Below are positions 1 through 6,365 of a stretch of DNA of 8,195 bases, piece by piece. The DNA is taken from the NCBI GenBank assembly GCA_018668095.1, contig JABIQF010000110.1, positions 1 to 8,195 on the forward strand, written 5' to 3'. Both the position numbers and the translations under genes were made by a program. Positions within the stretch are counted from its first letter, which is position 1, and every line of letters begins with the position of its first letter. Source of the stretch: Cellvibrionales bacterium (lineage in GTDB: Bacteria; Pseudomonadota; Gammaproteobacteria; Pseudomonadales; UBA7434). The notes under the pieces were generated by a model. The model had not been told where the DNA came from. It saw only the letters and a list, made by a program, of their open reading frames with translations, and did not search any database.

Positions 1-1
1 T

Positions 2-2128
2 GAAAGTCCAGATAACATTGCTGCACATACTTCGATGGCAAAGATTTATATTGCGGTAAAAGATTATGATAAAACCATCGAGCATTCTAATTCTATACTA
101 GCTATTGAGAGTAATAATGCATTAATCCTTGGTTATAAAGCACTTGCACTTGCAGGTCAGGGTGAGGTTGCTAAGGCTGAAGAGGTTGCAGCAGAGGCAT
201 TATTGATTGATCCAGGCTCGACAGAAGCGCTGGGTGTTATGGTGCAAAAATATTTTAATGAAAAATCGAACGAAAAAGGTTTAGCGGTTTTAGAGCGTGG
301 GCAGCTAGCCAACCCAGATGAAGTTAGAATTATTTCTATGAAAATTTCATTGCTAGAAAATATGGGTAAAACTGAAGCTGTTGAGACCGAGTTAATTGGA
401 TTAGCGGATAAGTTTCCTGAAGAGGCTCGTTACACACAAACATTAGCTAAGTACTATGTTCGAGAATCAAATTTAGATGCGGCCGAGGCCGTATTGAGAG
501 GTTTTGCTGAGAATAACGAAGATGATATATCAGCAAAGTTATCGATTATTTCTTTTTTACTTCAGCAGCGTTCGAAAGAGAGAGCCATTGAGCAAGCTGA
601 GAATTATTTAGATAAAGATAAAGATCAAAGTAAGTTTTCTGCAGCGTTAGCTCAGTTGCATTTATTCACGGGTGATAAAGATTCTGCTGTAAGTGTACTT
701 GAAGCGGCTGTTGATAGAGATCCACGAAGCGTGGGTTCTATTGAGGCGAGAAATATACTAGTTAGTATTTACCTTCAGGAAGAGTCTGTTGATAAGGCGA
801 ATAACTTACTTTCAGAAGTACTTGAAATTGAACCTGAAAATTCGGATGCCTTATTAACGCGAGCGCGATTAAGCTTGAGTAATGGTGAGATTAAAGACGG
901 TATCTCGGATCTCCGAGTTATTCTGAAAAATGATCCAGAGTCGATTATGGCTATGACTTTATTAGCCGGCGCGCAGGAGTTAGAGGGGAGTGAAGGTCTT
1001 GCTTTAGATAATTATAAAAAATTAATGACGCTTCAGGAGCCTGATCTGTCGGTACTAACAAGTGCTGCACGTTTAGCGATTTCTTCTGAGCAGTACCAAG
1101 AAGCTGAAAGTTATATTCGTCAAGCATTAGAGCTTGAGGGCGATAACGCCAGCTTAGTGACGAACTTAGTTAAATTGTTAGTATTGAAAGAAGATTGGGA
1201 TGCGGCGCGATCATTTGCAAATCGATTGGTTGATTCTGAAAAATCCAGTGCCTTGGGTTATTTTTTATTGGCAGGTCTCGATACTCGTCTAGAAGAGAAT
1301 GATTCTGCTATTAAAAATCTTAAAGCGTCACTTAAGGCTGAGCCAAAGGGTGTTGAATCATTAACTGGACTATCTTCACTCATTACTCAGCAGGATGGCT
1401 TAGAGGCAGCAGTGGCTTTTGTTGGTGGTCATTGTGAAAGTTATCCTGATCAAGCGCATTGTCGTCATCTTTTTGGTAGTTTACTAGCCCAATCTGGCAA
1501 GTTAGATTTGGCGATTGTTGAGTTGGAAGAGGCGTTATCATTAAATGATAAATTATTAATCACTTATCGTCAGCTTGCTAAAATCTATGGCTTTCAGCGC
1601 AATAAAGATAGCGTTATTGCTGTGCTAGAGCGAGGTCTGGCAGCTACTCAGGATCAAGGCCTTGCGTTTGATATGGCTAATTTTTATTATCAGATTGGCG
1701 ATTTCCAAAAGTCTAGTGAAATTTATTTATCGATGATTGATGCTGATGAAAATGCATTGTCGGCAAAAAATAATTTAGCGATGCTATATGCTGAGTTTTT
1801 AAATACACCTGAAAATATTAAAACGGCGAATGCACTTATTGCAGATTTACAGGATTCTGAAAATCCTGCTTTCTTGGATACAGTGGGCTGGGTACTTTAC
1901 TTAACGGGTGAATATGATAGATCGGTCACTTATTTACAAGCAGCCGTTGATAAAGTGGGTAGCTCTAGCTTATTGCAATACCATTTAGGTATGGCGTTTT
2001 ATAAATTAGAAGACTCTGCTAATGCCAAAGTTCATCTTGAACTAGCGGTTCAGGATGGTCGAGAAGATCCATCAAAACGCTATTCAGGTTTTGATGTTGC
2101 ATTAGCGACCTTAGAAAATATTCAGTAG
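2..2128 (+). CDS. Large TPR-repeat protein, 5'-truncated by the window edge (PrsT-like candidate)
   Basis: The frame is open from base 2 and continues without a stop to TAA at 2126-2128, giving 708 visible residues. The Met codon at 35 has no Shine-Dalgarno sequence, and the 11 codons before it (ESPDNIAAHTS) fit the start of a TPR helix, so the true start lies upstream of the window. Almost the whole product is degenerate helix-turn-helix units of about 34 residues, with room for roughly 20. Recognisable units include YKALALAGQGEVAKAEEVAA near the start and DTVGWVLYLTGEYDRSVTYL near the end. TPR arrays are protein-binding scaffolds. No catalytic domain, membrane segment or lipobox is visible, and any signal peptide would lie upstream. 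The only two cysteines are C467 and C476 (counted from Met35). The gene is AT-richer than its neighbours. wecB starts 22 bases downstream, suggesting a role in polysaccharide export or assembly, as for PrsT proteins of exosortase/PEP-CTERM loci; this is inference, and a generic TPR protein is equally possible. Confidence 0.85.
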   Translation, partial: ESPDNIAAHTSMAKIYIAVKDYDKTIEHSNSILAIESNNALILGYKALALAGQGEVAKAEEVAAEALLIDPGSTEALGVMVQKYFNEKSNEKGLAVLERGQLANPDEVRIISMKISLLENMGKTEAVETELIGLADKFPEEARYTQTLAKYYVRESNLDAAEAVLRGFAENNEDDISAKLSIISFLLQQRSKERAIEQAENYLDKDKDQSKFSAALAQLHLFTGDKDSAVSVLEAAVDRDPRSVGSIEARNILVSIYLQEESVDKANNLLSEVLEIEPENSDALLTRARLSLSNGEIKDGISDLRVILKNDPESIMAMTLLAGAQELEGSEGLALDNYKKLMTLQEPDLSVLTSAARLAISSEQYQEAESYIRQALELEGDNASLVTNLVKLLVLKEDWDAARSFANRLVDSEKSSALGYFLLAGLDTRLEENDSAIKNLKASLKAEPKGVESLTGLSSLITQQDGLEAAVAFVGGHCESYPDQAHCRHLFGSLLAQSGKLDLAIVELEEALSLNDKLLITYRQLAKIYGFQRNKDSVIAVLERGLAATQDQGLAFDMANFYYQIGDFQKSSEIYLSMIDADENALSAKNNLAMLYAEFLNTPENIKTANALIADLQDSENPAFLDTVGWVLYLTGEYDRSVTYLQAAVDKVGSSSLLQYHLGMAFYKLEDSANAKVHLELAVQDGREDPSKRYSGFDVALATLENIQ

Positions 2129-2150
2129 CGTCTATACAGAGTTTTAAATT

Positions 2151-3290
2151 ATGCCTTATAAGGTTTTAACTGTTTTTGGTACGCGCCCTGAAGCAATAAA
2201 AATGGCTCCTGTGGTATTGGCATTGCAAGCCAGTACTTCACTGGAAAGCCGTGTTTGTGTGACGGCGCAGCATCGCCAAATGTTAGACCAAGTTTTGGGT
2301 TTGTTTGAAATCACTCCCGATTATGATTTGGATTTAATGCGACCGAATCAAGACTTGTACGATATTACTTCGAGAATTTTGCTTGGATTGCGTGATGTGC
2401 TCGATGATTATCAGCCTGATCTAGTGCTGGTGCATGGCGACACTACGACATGTTTTGCAGCCAGCCTTGCTGCTTTTTATAAGCAGATTCCGATTGGTCA
2501 TGTTGAGGCAGGTCTTCGTACTGGTGATATGCAAGCGCCATTCCCTGAAGAGGCGAATCGAAGTCTTGTTGGGCGTGTGGCGAGTTTAAATTTTGCGCCA
2601 ACGGCGTCATCACAAGCCAATTTACAGCGTGAAAACGTTGCTAGTGATTCCATTACGGTAACAGGTAATACTGTCATTGATGCTTTGCTTTGGGTGAAGT
2701 CACGTCTAGCTGAGTATGATGATGCAGTCTGGCGGGATGCCGTGACACCACGTGTATTTGAACGCTTGCAAGATGCCGATAGAAAGCTGATCTTAATTAC
2801 GGGGCATCGTCGTGAGAATTTCGGTCAAGGTTTTGTTGATCTTTGTACGGCGATTAAATTGTTAGCAGAAGCACACAGTGATTGGGAGTTTGTATATCCA
2901 GTCCATCTTAATCCCAATGTGCAAAAGCCGGTTTTTGATATTTTGTCGGGTTTGGATAATGTGTCCTTAATTGATCCGCAAGATTACTTGCCCTTTACTT
3001 GGTTGATGAATCGCTCATCGCTGATTCTGACGGACTCCGGTGGTATTCAAGAAGAAGCCCCCTCATTGGGTAAGCCAGTATTGGTTATGCGCAGTGTGAC
3101 TGAGCGGCCAGAAGCGGTAGAGGCTGGTACAGTGAGATTAGTCGGTACTGACCAACAAGCCATTGTTGAGCATGTAGAGGCGGTGATGATGGACGAAGCC
3201 ACTTATGATGCTATGTCAAAAGCGCATAACCCTTATGGTGATGGGCAGGCGGCAGGTCGAATTGTCGACGTTATTGAAAATTTGAAGTAA
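2151..3290 (+). CDS. wecB: UDP-N-acetylglucosamine 2-epimerase, non-hydrolysing
   Basis: Cytoplasmic enzyme interconverting UDP-GlcNAc and UDP-ManNAc, the first step towards ManNAc and ManNAcA sugars in surface polysaccharides. The 379 residues match the usual length (about 376 in E. coli). The GT-B-like two-domain fold is shown by FGTRPEAIKMAP (9-20), HGDTTT (95-100), GHVEAGLRTGDMQAPFPEEA (116-135), TGHRRENFGQG (217-227), YPVHLNPNV (249-257) and LTDSGGIQEEAPSLGKPVL (293-311). By comparison with the E. coli enzyme, the catalytic residues D97, E119, E133 and H219 are all present. The GHVEAGL and PFPEE context marks the non-hydrolysing class rather than the hydrolysing NeuC type. The start ATG has only a weak purine stretch (AGAG) upstream. 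It lies 22 bases after the TPR gene with no terminator between, so the two are probably cotranscribed; a hairpin terminator follows. The pathway it feeds cannot be told, because no dehydrogenase or glycosyltransferase gene is in view. Confidence 0.95.
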   Translation: MPYKVLTVFGTRPEAIKMAPVVLALQASTSLESRVCVTAQHRQMLDQVLGLFEITPDYDLDLMRPNQDLYDITSRILLGLRDVLDDYQPDLVLVHGDTTTCFAASLAAFYKQIPIGHVEAGLRTGDMQAPFPEEANRSLVGRVASLNFAPTASSQANLQRENVASDSITVTGNTVIDALLWVKSRLAEYDDAVWRDAVTPRVFERLQDADRKLILITGHRRENFGQGFVDLCTAIKLLAEAHSDWEFVYPVHLNPNVQKPVFDILSGLDNVSLIDPQDYLPFTWLMNRSSLILTDSGGIQEEAPSLGKPVLVMRSVTERPEAVEAGTVRLVGTDQQAIVEHVEAVMMDEATYDAMSKAHNPYGDGQAAGRIVDVIENLK

Positions 3291-3297
3291 TGATGCA

Positions 3298-3340
3298 GTT
3301 GAGAGCTGTTGATTATCTCCAGCTCTCAACGCTTATTTTA
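3298..3340 (+). terminator. Hairpin terminator after wecB
   Basis: A perfect 11-base-pair inverted repeat, GTTGAGAGCTG at 3298-3308 and CAGCTCTCAAC at 3320-3330, encloses an 11-base loop. It begins 8 bases after the wecB stop and is followed by GC and a T-rich tail, TTATTTT, at 3333-3339. This fits a rho-independent terminator for the TPR-wecB unit. The loop is longer than usual and the T run is broken by one A, so strength is uncertain. Confidence 0.75.
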
Positions 3341-3359
3341 AGCTTGGCTGAACCAAGCT
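3341..3359 (-). terminator. Second hairpin, possible terminator of the BON lipoprotein gene
   Basis: A perfect 7-base-pair inverted repeat, AGCTTGG and CCAAGCT, has a 5-base loop at 3348-3352. It lies 9 bases beyond the stop of the minus-strand BON gene, between two convergent genes, where a terminator is expected. Read on the minus strand, the stem is followed by TAAAATAAGC, which is A-rich rather than T-rich. Rho-independent termination would therefore be weak, and it may act only as a 3' end stabiliser. Confidence 0.4.
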
Positions 3360-3368
3360 ATAGCGGAG

Positions 3369-3776
3369 TTACTCATCGTTTTTAGGAATAATAATAAGCT
3401 TACTGTTGATTTTGTTTACCCCTTTAACGCTCTGAGTAATTAGCAGCGCTCGCTCTTTGGCTGTTTGACTAGAAACATTACCATGCAGCGTCACTTCCCC
3501 TTTATAGCTATCCACATTCACATCCCATCCTGAAATGGCTTTATCACGTAGTAACTTCTGCTTAATATCCGCAACAATTCGCGTATCGCTAGCAACGTCT
3601 GATGCATTGCGTTCATCTTTAGCGACTTCATAGCCCGCCACTGCAGCGCCACCCAGTAATACCGCGTGGCAGCCAGCCAAGCTGAAGCTCATAATGGCGA
3701 TTAATATTGTGCGGCCAAAGATATTATTTAAATGACGTATTTCGGTCAGCTTTAATGAAGCTTGTAGCTTTTTCAT
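3369..3776 (-). CDS. Small BON-domain lipoprotein (DolP/OsmY-like)
   Basis: Product of 135 residues from the ATG at 3776-3774. This start is preferred over the in-frame ATG at 3842 because AGGAAA sits 7 bases upstream and translation then begins with a typical signal peptide. The peptide has a basic n-region of about 22 residues (MKKLQASLK...R), a hydrophobic core TILIAIMSFSLA and the lipobox SLAGC with Cys36 as the predicted lipidated residue. Position +2 is His, not Asp, so outer-membrane sorting is expected. A Gly/Ala-rich linker (LLGGAAVAGYEVAKD) leads to a single BON domain at about 63-131, including VDSYKGEVTLHGNVSS and VKGVNKINSKLII. BON domains bind phospholipid and are found in envelope-integrity proteins. 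The N-terminal layout resembles DolP (YraP), which carries two BON domains, whereas this protein has one. It is transcribed against wecB and divergently from proA. The precise role is unknown. Confidence 0.85.
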   Translation of the reverse strand: MKKLQASLKLTEIRHLNNIFGRTILIAIMSFSLAGCHAVLLGGAAVAGYEVAKDERNASDVASDTRIVADIKQKLLRDKAISGWDVNVDSYKGEVTLHGNVSSQTAKERALLITQSVKGVNKINSKLIIIPKNDE

Positions 3777-3783
3777 GCGATTG

Positions 3784-3789
3784 TTTCCT
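3784..3789 (-). promoter_or_regulatory. Ribosome binding site of the BON lipoprotein gene
   Basis: On the minus strand AGGAAA ends 7 bases before the ATG at 3776. This decides the start: the upstream in-frame ATG at 3842 would add 22 hydrophilic residues before the signal peptide and bury the lipobox. Confidence 0.75.
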
Positions 3790-3925
3790 GTGAGGCTCAG
3801 TGTCGGGCATTGGTTGAACCATTGATGCCGGTTTGATGGCAATTAGTTTAACGAATTAATGCACTCGGGTCGCTAGCTAGTTACGAAACCACCATACTAT
3901 GAGAGAATAGCCGATCAAATGTTTT

Positions 3926-3929
3926 AGGA
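3926..3929 (+). promoter_or_regulatory. Ribosome binding site of proA, supporting a GTG start
   Basis: AGGA is followed by a 7-base spacer before GTG at 3937. The alternative ATG at 3955 has only TTGATCAATAT upstream, with no Shine-Dalgarno match, so the GTG is preferred. Confidence 0.7.
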
Positions 3930-3936
3930 TAAAGTC

Positions 3937-5214
3937 GTGAATATTGATCAATATATGAAAACGCTGGGTGAGCATGCGCGTTCAGCCAGTCGCGCCATGT
4001 CATCAGCTTCTACTGGGGATAAAAATGGCGCGTTATTGGCGATTGCTCGTCATTTAGAAGCCTCCCGTTCAGCCTTAATTGAGGCGAATGCTGTCGATTT
4101 AGCGAATGCGCAGGCCAACGGTTTGGAAGCCGCGCTGCTTGACCGTCTTGAGCTTACGGATGCTCGCATTGATGGCATGTTAGAAGGCTTGGAGCAGGTT
4201 GCTGCACTGGCTGATCCTATTGGCGGTATCAATGATATGTGTTCACGACCTTCAGGTATTCAGGTCGGTAAAATGCGCGTGCCATTAGGTGTTATCGGCA
4301 TTATTTATGAGTCCCGTCCAAATGTGACGGTCGAAGCGGCCAGTTTATGTTTGAAATCGGGCAATGCAGTGATACTGCGCGGCGGTTCTGAAGCGATAAA
4401 CTCTAATCAAGCTATTTCTGCCTGTATTCAGGCTGCGCTCGCTGAAGTGGGTTTGCCGCAAACGGCTGTTCAAGTAGTTGAAACGACTGACAGAGAAGCA
4501 GTAGGGCAATTAATTACCATGCCCGAATTCGTTGACGTGATTGTTCCTCGCGGCGGTAAAGGTTTGATTGAGCGAATTAGTCGTGATGCGCGAGTTCCTG
4601 TCATTAAGCATCTTGATGGCAATTGCCATGTCTATATTGATGACAGTGCCGATGAGGCTATGGCTGTTAATATTGCCGTGAATGCGAAAACGCAGCGTTA
4701 TGGCACCTGTAATACCGCTGAGTCGTTGTTAGTCGCTAAAGATGTAGCTGAATCGCTTCTGCCACAGCTGGCCAAAGCTTATGCGACACACGGAGTTGAA
4801 TTACGCGCCTGTGAAGAGTCGTTACGTATTATCAGTGCCAGTACCTCGAGTGATGTTAAGTTGGTAGCAGCGACCGAAGACGATTGGTACGAAGAATATT
4901 TAGCGCCCATATTGGCCATTAAGGTTGTTGCCGGTCTTGATGAAGCGATAGCGCATATTAATCACTACAGCTCTCAGCACAGTGAAACCATTGTTACTGA
5001 ACATCATCCGCGTGCTATGCGTTTTATTCGCGAGGTGGATTCTAGTTCGGTCATGATCAATGCTTCAACGCGTTTTGCTGATGGCTTTGAATACGGTTTA
5101 GGTGCTGAAATTGGTATCTCTACCGATAAAATTCATGCGCGTGGCCCCGTTGGTCTCGAAGGTTTGACGTCACAGAAATATGTCGTGCTGGGTAGCGGAC
5201 AAATTCGCAGTTAA
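3937..5214 (+). CDS. proA: Gamma-glutamyl phosphate reductase (glutamate-5-semialdehyde dehydrogenase)
   Basis: Cytoplasmic NADPH-dependent enzyme of proline synthesis that reduces gamma-glutamyl phosphate, made by ProB, to glutamate-5-semialdehyde. The 425 residues are close to the family's usual 417-420. Aldehyde-dehydrogenase-superfamily features run in order: PLGVIGIIYESRPNVTVEAA (116-135), LKSGNAVILRGGSEA (139-153), DVIVPRGGKGLIERI (200-214), PVIKHLDGNCHVYID (221-235) and the catalytic segment NAKTQRYGTCNTAESLL, with the nucleophile at Cys258 (codon 4708-4710). The C-terminal part retains SSVMINASTRFADGFEYGLG and the characteristic HARGPVGLEGLT. The start is GTG with a good ribosome binding site. 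proB is not adjacent, as in pseudomonads, where proA heads this nadD-rsfS-rlmH-mrdA block. nadD follows 24 bases after the stop, so cotranscription is likely. The gene looks intact. Confidence 0.97.
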   Translation: MNIDQYMKTLGEHARSASRAMSSASTGDKNGALLAIARHLEASRSALIEANAVDLANAQANGLEAALLDRLELTDARIDGMLEGLEQVAALADPIGGINDMCSRPSGIQVGKMRVPLGVIGIIYESRPNVTVEAASLCLKSGNAVILRGGSEAINSNQAISACIQAALAEVGLPQTAVQVVETTDREAVGQLITMPEFVDVIVPRGGKGLIERISRDARVPVIKHLDGNCHVYIDDSADEAMAVNIAVNAKTQRYGTCNTAESLLVAKDVAESLLPQLAKAYATHGVELRACEESLRIISASTSSDVKLVAATEDDWYEEYLAPILAIKVVAGLDEAIAHINHYSSQHSETIVTEHHPRAMRFIREVDSSSVMINASTRFADGFEYGLGAEIGISTDKIHARGPVGLEGLTSQKYVVLGSGQIRS

Positions 5215-5238
5215 TACGATGATTAGAATCGCCTTTAT

Positions 5239-5916
5239 ATGACGCAGCGTATTGGTATCTTTGGTGGTACTTTCGATCCGGTCCATGACGGTCATATTGC
5301 CTCGGCGAAAATGTTAGTGGCTAAGTTGTCGCTGGATACGCTGTATTTTATGCCCTGCCAGCAGCATCCGTTTCATAAGCATCCTGGTGCTAGCCCAGCG
5401 CAACGAAGTCAGATGTTGTCGTTAGCTGTAGCGGATGAAGAAAATCTTCAGGTCGACGATCGCGAGCTTCGGCGTGATGGAATATCGTATACTGTCGATA
5501 GCTTGCAAGCGATTCGTAGCGAGTTCGGTGATGATGCCATTATTGTTTTTATTCTCGGCACAGATGCTTTTGCTTCATTGCATCAATGGGATCGTTGGCA
5601 GTCTCTATTATCTTTTGCGAATGTCGCAGTGATAGAGCGAGCGGGCCAAATTGCAGCAGCGCAAATTGTTGAGCCTGCTTTGAAAACTTTATTAGCACAG
5701 TCGGTGGCTACGATTAATGCACCGCATGGCGAGCTCGTTCAGTTAGCGTTAGCGCCTTATGTTATTTCGTCAACGGAGCTTAGGTCTGCATTAGCATCAG
5801 TTTATCAAGTGAATAATCAGATTGATAAGGCGCAGACAAACATGATTAATGAATTTATACCGGCTGCTGTGGTGCAATATATTAACGCTCAGCAGTTATA
5901 TCAGCCAAATCAATAA
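5239..5916 (+). CDS. nadD: Nicotinate-nucleotide adenylyltransferase
   Basis: Cytoplasmic enzyme joining nicotinate mononucleotide and ATP to deamido-NAD, the penultimate step of NAD synthesis. The 225 residues are typical (213 in E. coli). The nucleotidyltransferase signature GIFGGTFDPVHDGH is at 6-19, with the HxGH-type ATP-binding motif at 16-19. SYTVDSL (83-89) and FILGTDAFASLHQWDRW (104-120) match the substrate-binding region. The second ATP motif, ISSTELR (176-182), is the family's ISSTxIR. The ATG start has no clear Shine-Dalgarno sequence (TAGAAT is the nearest purine stretch), so expression may rely on translation arriving from proA 24 bases upstream. rsfS follows directly, as in many gammaproteobacteria. 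Nothing is missing or truncated. Confidence 0.96.
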   Translation: MTQRIGIFGGTFDPVHDGHIASAKMLVAKLSLDTLYFMPCQQHPFHKHPGASPAQRSQMLSLAVADEENLQVDDRELRRDGISYTVDSLQAIRSEFGDDAIIVFILGTDAFASLHQWDRWQSLLSFANVAVIERAGQIAAAQIVEPALKTLLAQSVATINAPHGELVQLALAPYVISSTELRSALASVYQVNNQIDKAQTNMINEFIPAAVVQYINAQQLYQPNQ

Positions 5917-5947
5917 ACGTTTCAATTTATTAAAATTTATTCTTGTC

Positions 5948-5952
5948 AGGAG
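5948..5952 (+). promoter_or_regulatory. AGGAG motif before rsfS that bears on start choice
   Basis: AGGAG lies between two in-frame candidate starts: TTG at 5943, upstream of it, and GTG at 5967, downstream. Only the GTG can use it, with a spacer of 14 bases, longer than ideal. No other start codon in this frame falls between them. Confidence 0.5.
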
Positions 5953-5966
5953 TTAGTGAAAGCCTA

Positions 5967-6311
5967 GTGAAAAATGCAAACGCAAAAAACGAAAAATTAA
6001 AAAATACTATCATTGCCGCATTGGAAGATTTGAAAGCGGTTGATGTCACCGTCTTATCTGTCGCCGATTCGTCGAGTGTTACCGATTGGATGGTGATTGC
6101 CACCGGTACGTCCAACCGTCACGTTAAAGCTTTAGCGAACAATGTTGAAGTTGATGGTAAAAAGCAGGGCTTTAAGCCGATTGGTAGTGAAGGTAATGAA
6201 ACTGCTGAATGGGTGTTAGTCGATTTTGGTGATGTCATTGTGCATGTTATGTTACCGACAACGCGTGCTTTCTATGATTTAGAAAGCTTATGGACATTAA
6301 AACCCGCTTAA
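5967..6311 (+). CDS. rsfS: Ribosomal silencing factor RsfS
   Basis: RsfS binds ribosomal protein L14 (uL14) on the 50S subunit and blocks joining with 30S, lowering translation in stationary phase or starvation. From GTG at 5967 the product has 114 residues (105 in E. coli). The family core is visible: IIAALEDLKAVDVTVLSVAD, SSVTDWMVIATGTSNRHVKA, GSEGNETAEWVLVDFGDVIV and HVMLPTTRAFYDLESLW. A TTG at 5943 would give 122 residues. The GTG is preferred because its N-terminus (24 residues up to the LEDLKA segment) matches in length the Pseudomonas protein as recalled, and because the only AGGAG lies downstream of the TTG. The gene follows nadD by 50 bases and precedes rlmH by 54. Function is confident; the start is moderately certain. 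Confidence 0.93.
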   Translation: MKNANAKNEKLKNTIIAALEDLKAVDVTVLSVADSSSVTDWMVIATGTSNRHVKALANNVEVDGKKQGFKPIGSEGNETAEWVLVDFGDVIVHVMLPTTRAFYDLESLWTLKPA

Positions 6312-6341
6312 TCCACCCATAGAAAGACGGGCATTCGACGT

Positions 6342-6352
6342 TGCTATATAAA
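6342..6352 (+). promoter_or_regulatory. Possible weak internal promoter before rlmH
   Basis: The rsfS-rlmH gap contains TGCTATATAAA: an extended -10 TG, one base, then TATATA at 6345-6350, or TATAAA at 6347-6352. There is no matching -35 hexamer. A transcript from here would have a leader of only a few bases before the rlmH ATG at 6366. AT-rich tracts of this kind also arise by chance. Confidence 0.2.
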
Positions 6353-6365
6353 ACGATACACAACT

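Larger units (their letters stand above)
3777..3936. promoter_or_regulatory. Divergent intergenic region between the BON gene and proA
   Basis: These 160 bases should hold promoters for both the minus-strand lipoprotein gene and the proA operon. No convincing sigma-70 pair is visible. For proA the best -10-like hexamer is TACTAT at 3895-3900, without a good -35 at the proper distance. For the BON gene, TAAACT on the minus strand (in 3845-3850) is a weak -10. Short symmetric elements are present: TGGTTGAACCA (3811-3821), an imperfect palindrome TTAGTTTAACGAA (3843-3855) and CTAGCTAG (3873-3880). Any could be a binding site or chance; the assignment as a regulatory region rests on position. Confidence 0.45.

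Noticed and set aside
3823..3838. Short direct repeat TTGATG separated by 4 bases
   Set aside because: Six-base repeats at this spacing are expected by chance; there is no third copy and no symmetry to suggest an operator.
3777..3842. Extension of the BON lipoprotein to an ATG at 3842 (157 residues)
   Set aside because: The extension is hydrophilic, would precede the signal peptide and has no ribosome binding site, whereas the ATG at 3776 has AGGAAA at good spacing.
3873..3880. CTAGCTAG palindrome upstream of proA
   Set aside because: CTAG tetramers are uncommon in many proteobacteria, but one 8-base palindrome without flanking symmetry is weak evidence for a binding site.
4050..4232. 60-codon open frame on the minus strand inside proA
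   Set aside because: It lies wholly inside the strongly supported proA, has a low-complexity Ser/Ala-rich product and shows no family resemblance; it is a reverse-strand shadow.
3937..5214. proA without adjacent proB as a sign of a broken proline operon
   Set aside because: This separation is the normal arrangement in pseudomonads and relatives, where proB lies elsewhere, so it is not unusual.
5435..5632. 65-codon plus-strand frame inside nadD
   Set aside because: Out of frame with nadD, whose conserved motifs cover the same bases. The product resembles no family I recognise, and no ribosome binding site is evident.
5917..5966. TAAAAT at 5931-5936 as a promoter for rsfS
   Set aside because: The hexamer is close to a -10 consensus, but no -35 sits at 16-18 bases and the stretch is generally AT-rich between likely cotranscribed genes.
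5930..6115. 61-codon minus-strand frame over the start of rsfS
   Set aside because: It is antisense to conserved rsfS codons; the Phe-rich stretch is simply the complement of the Lys/Asn-rich rsfS N-terminus.
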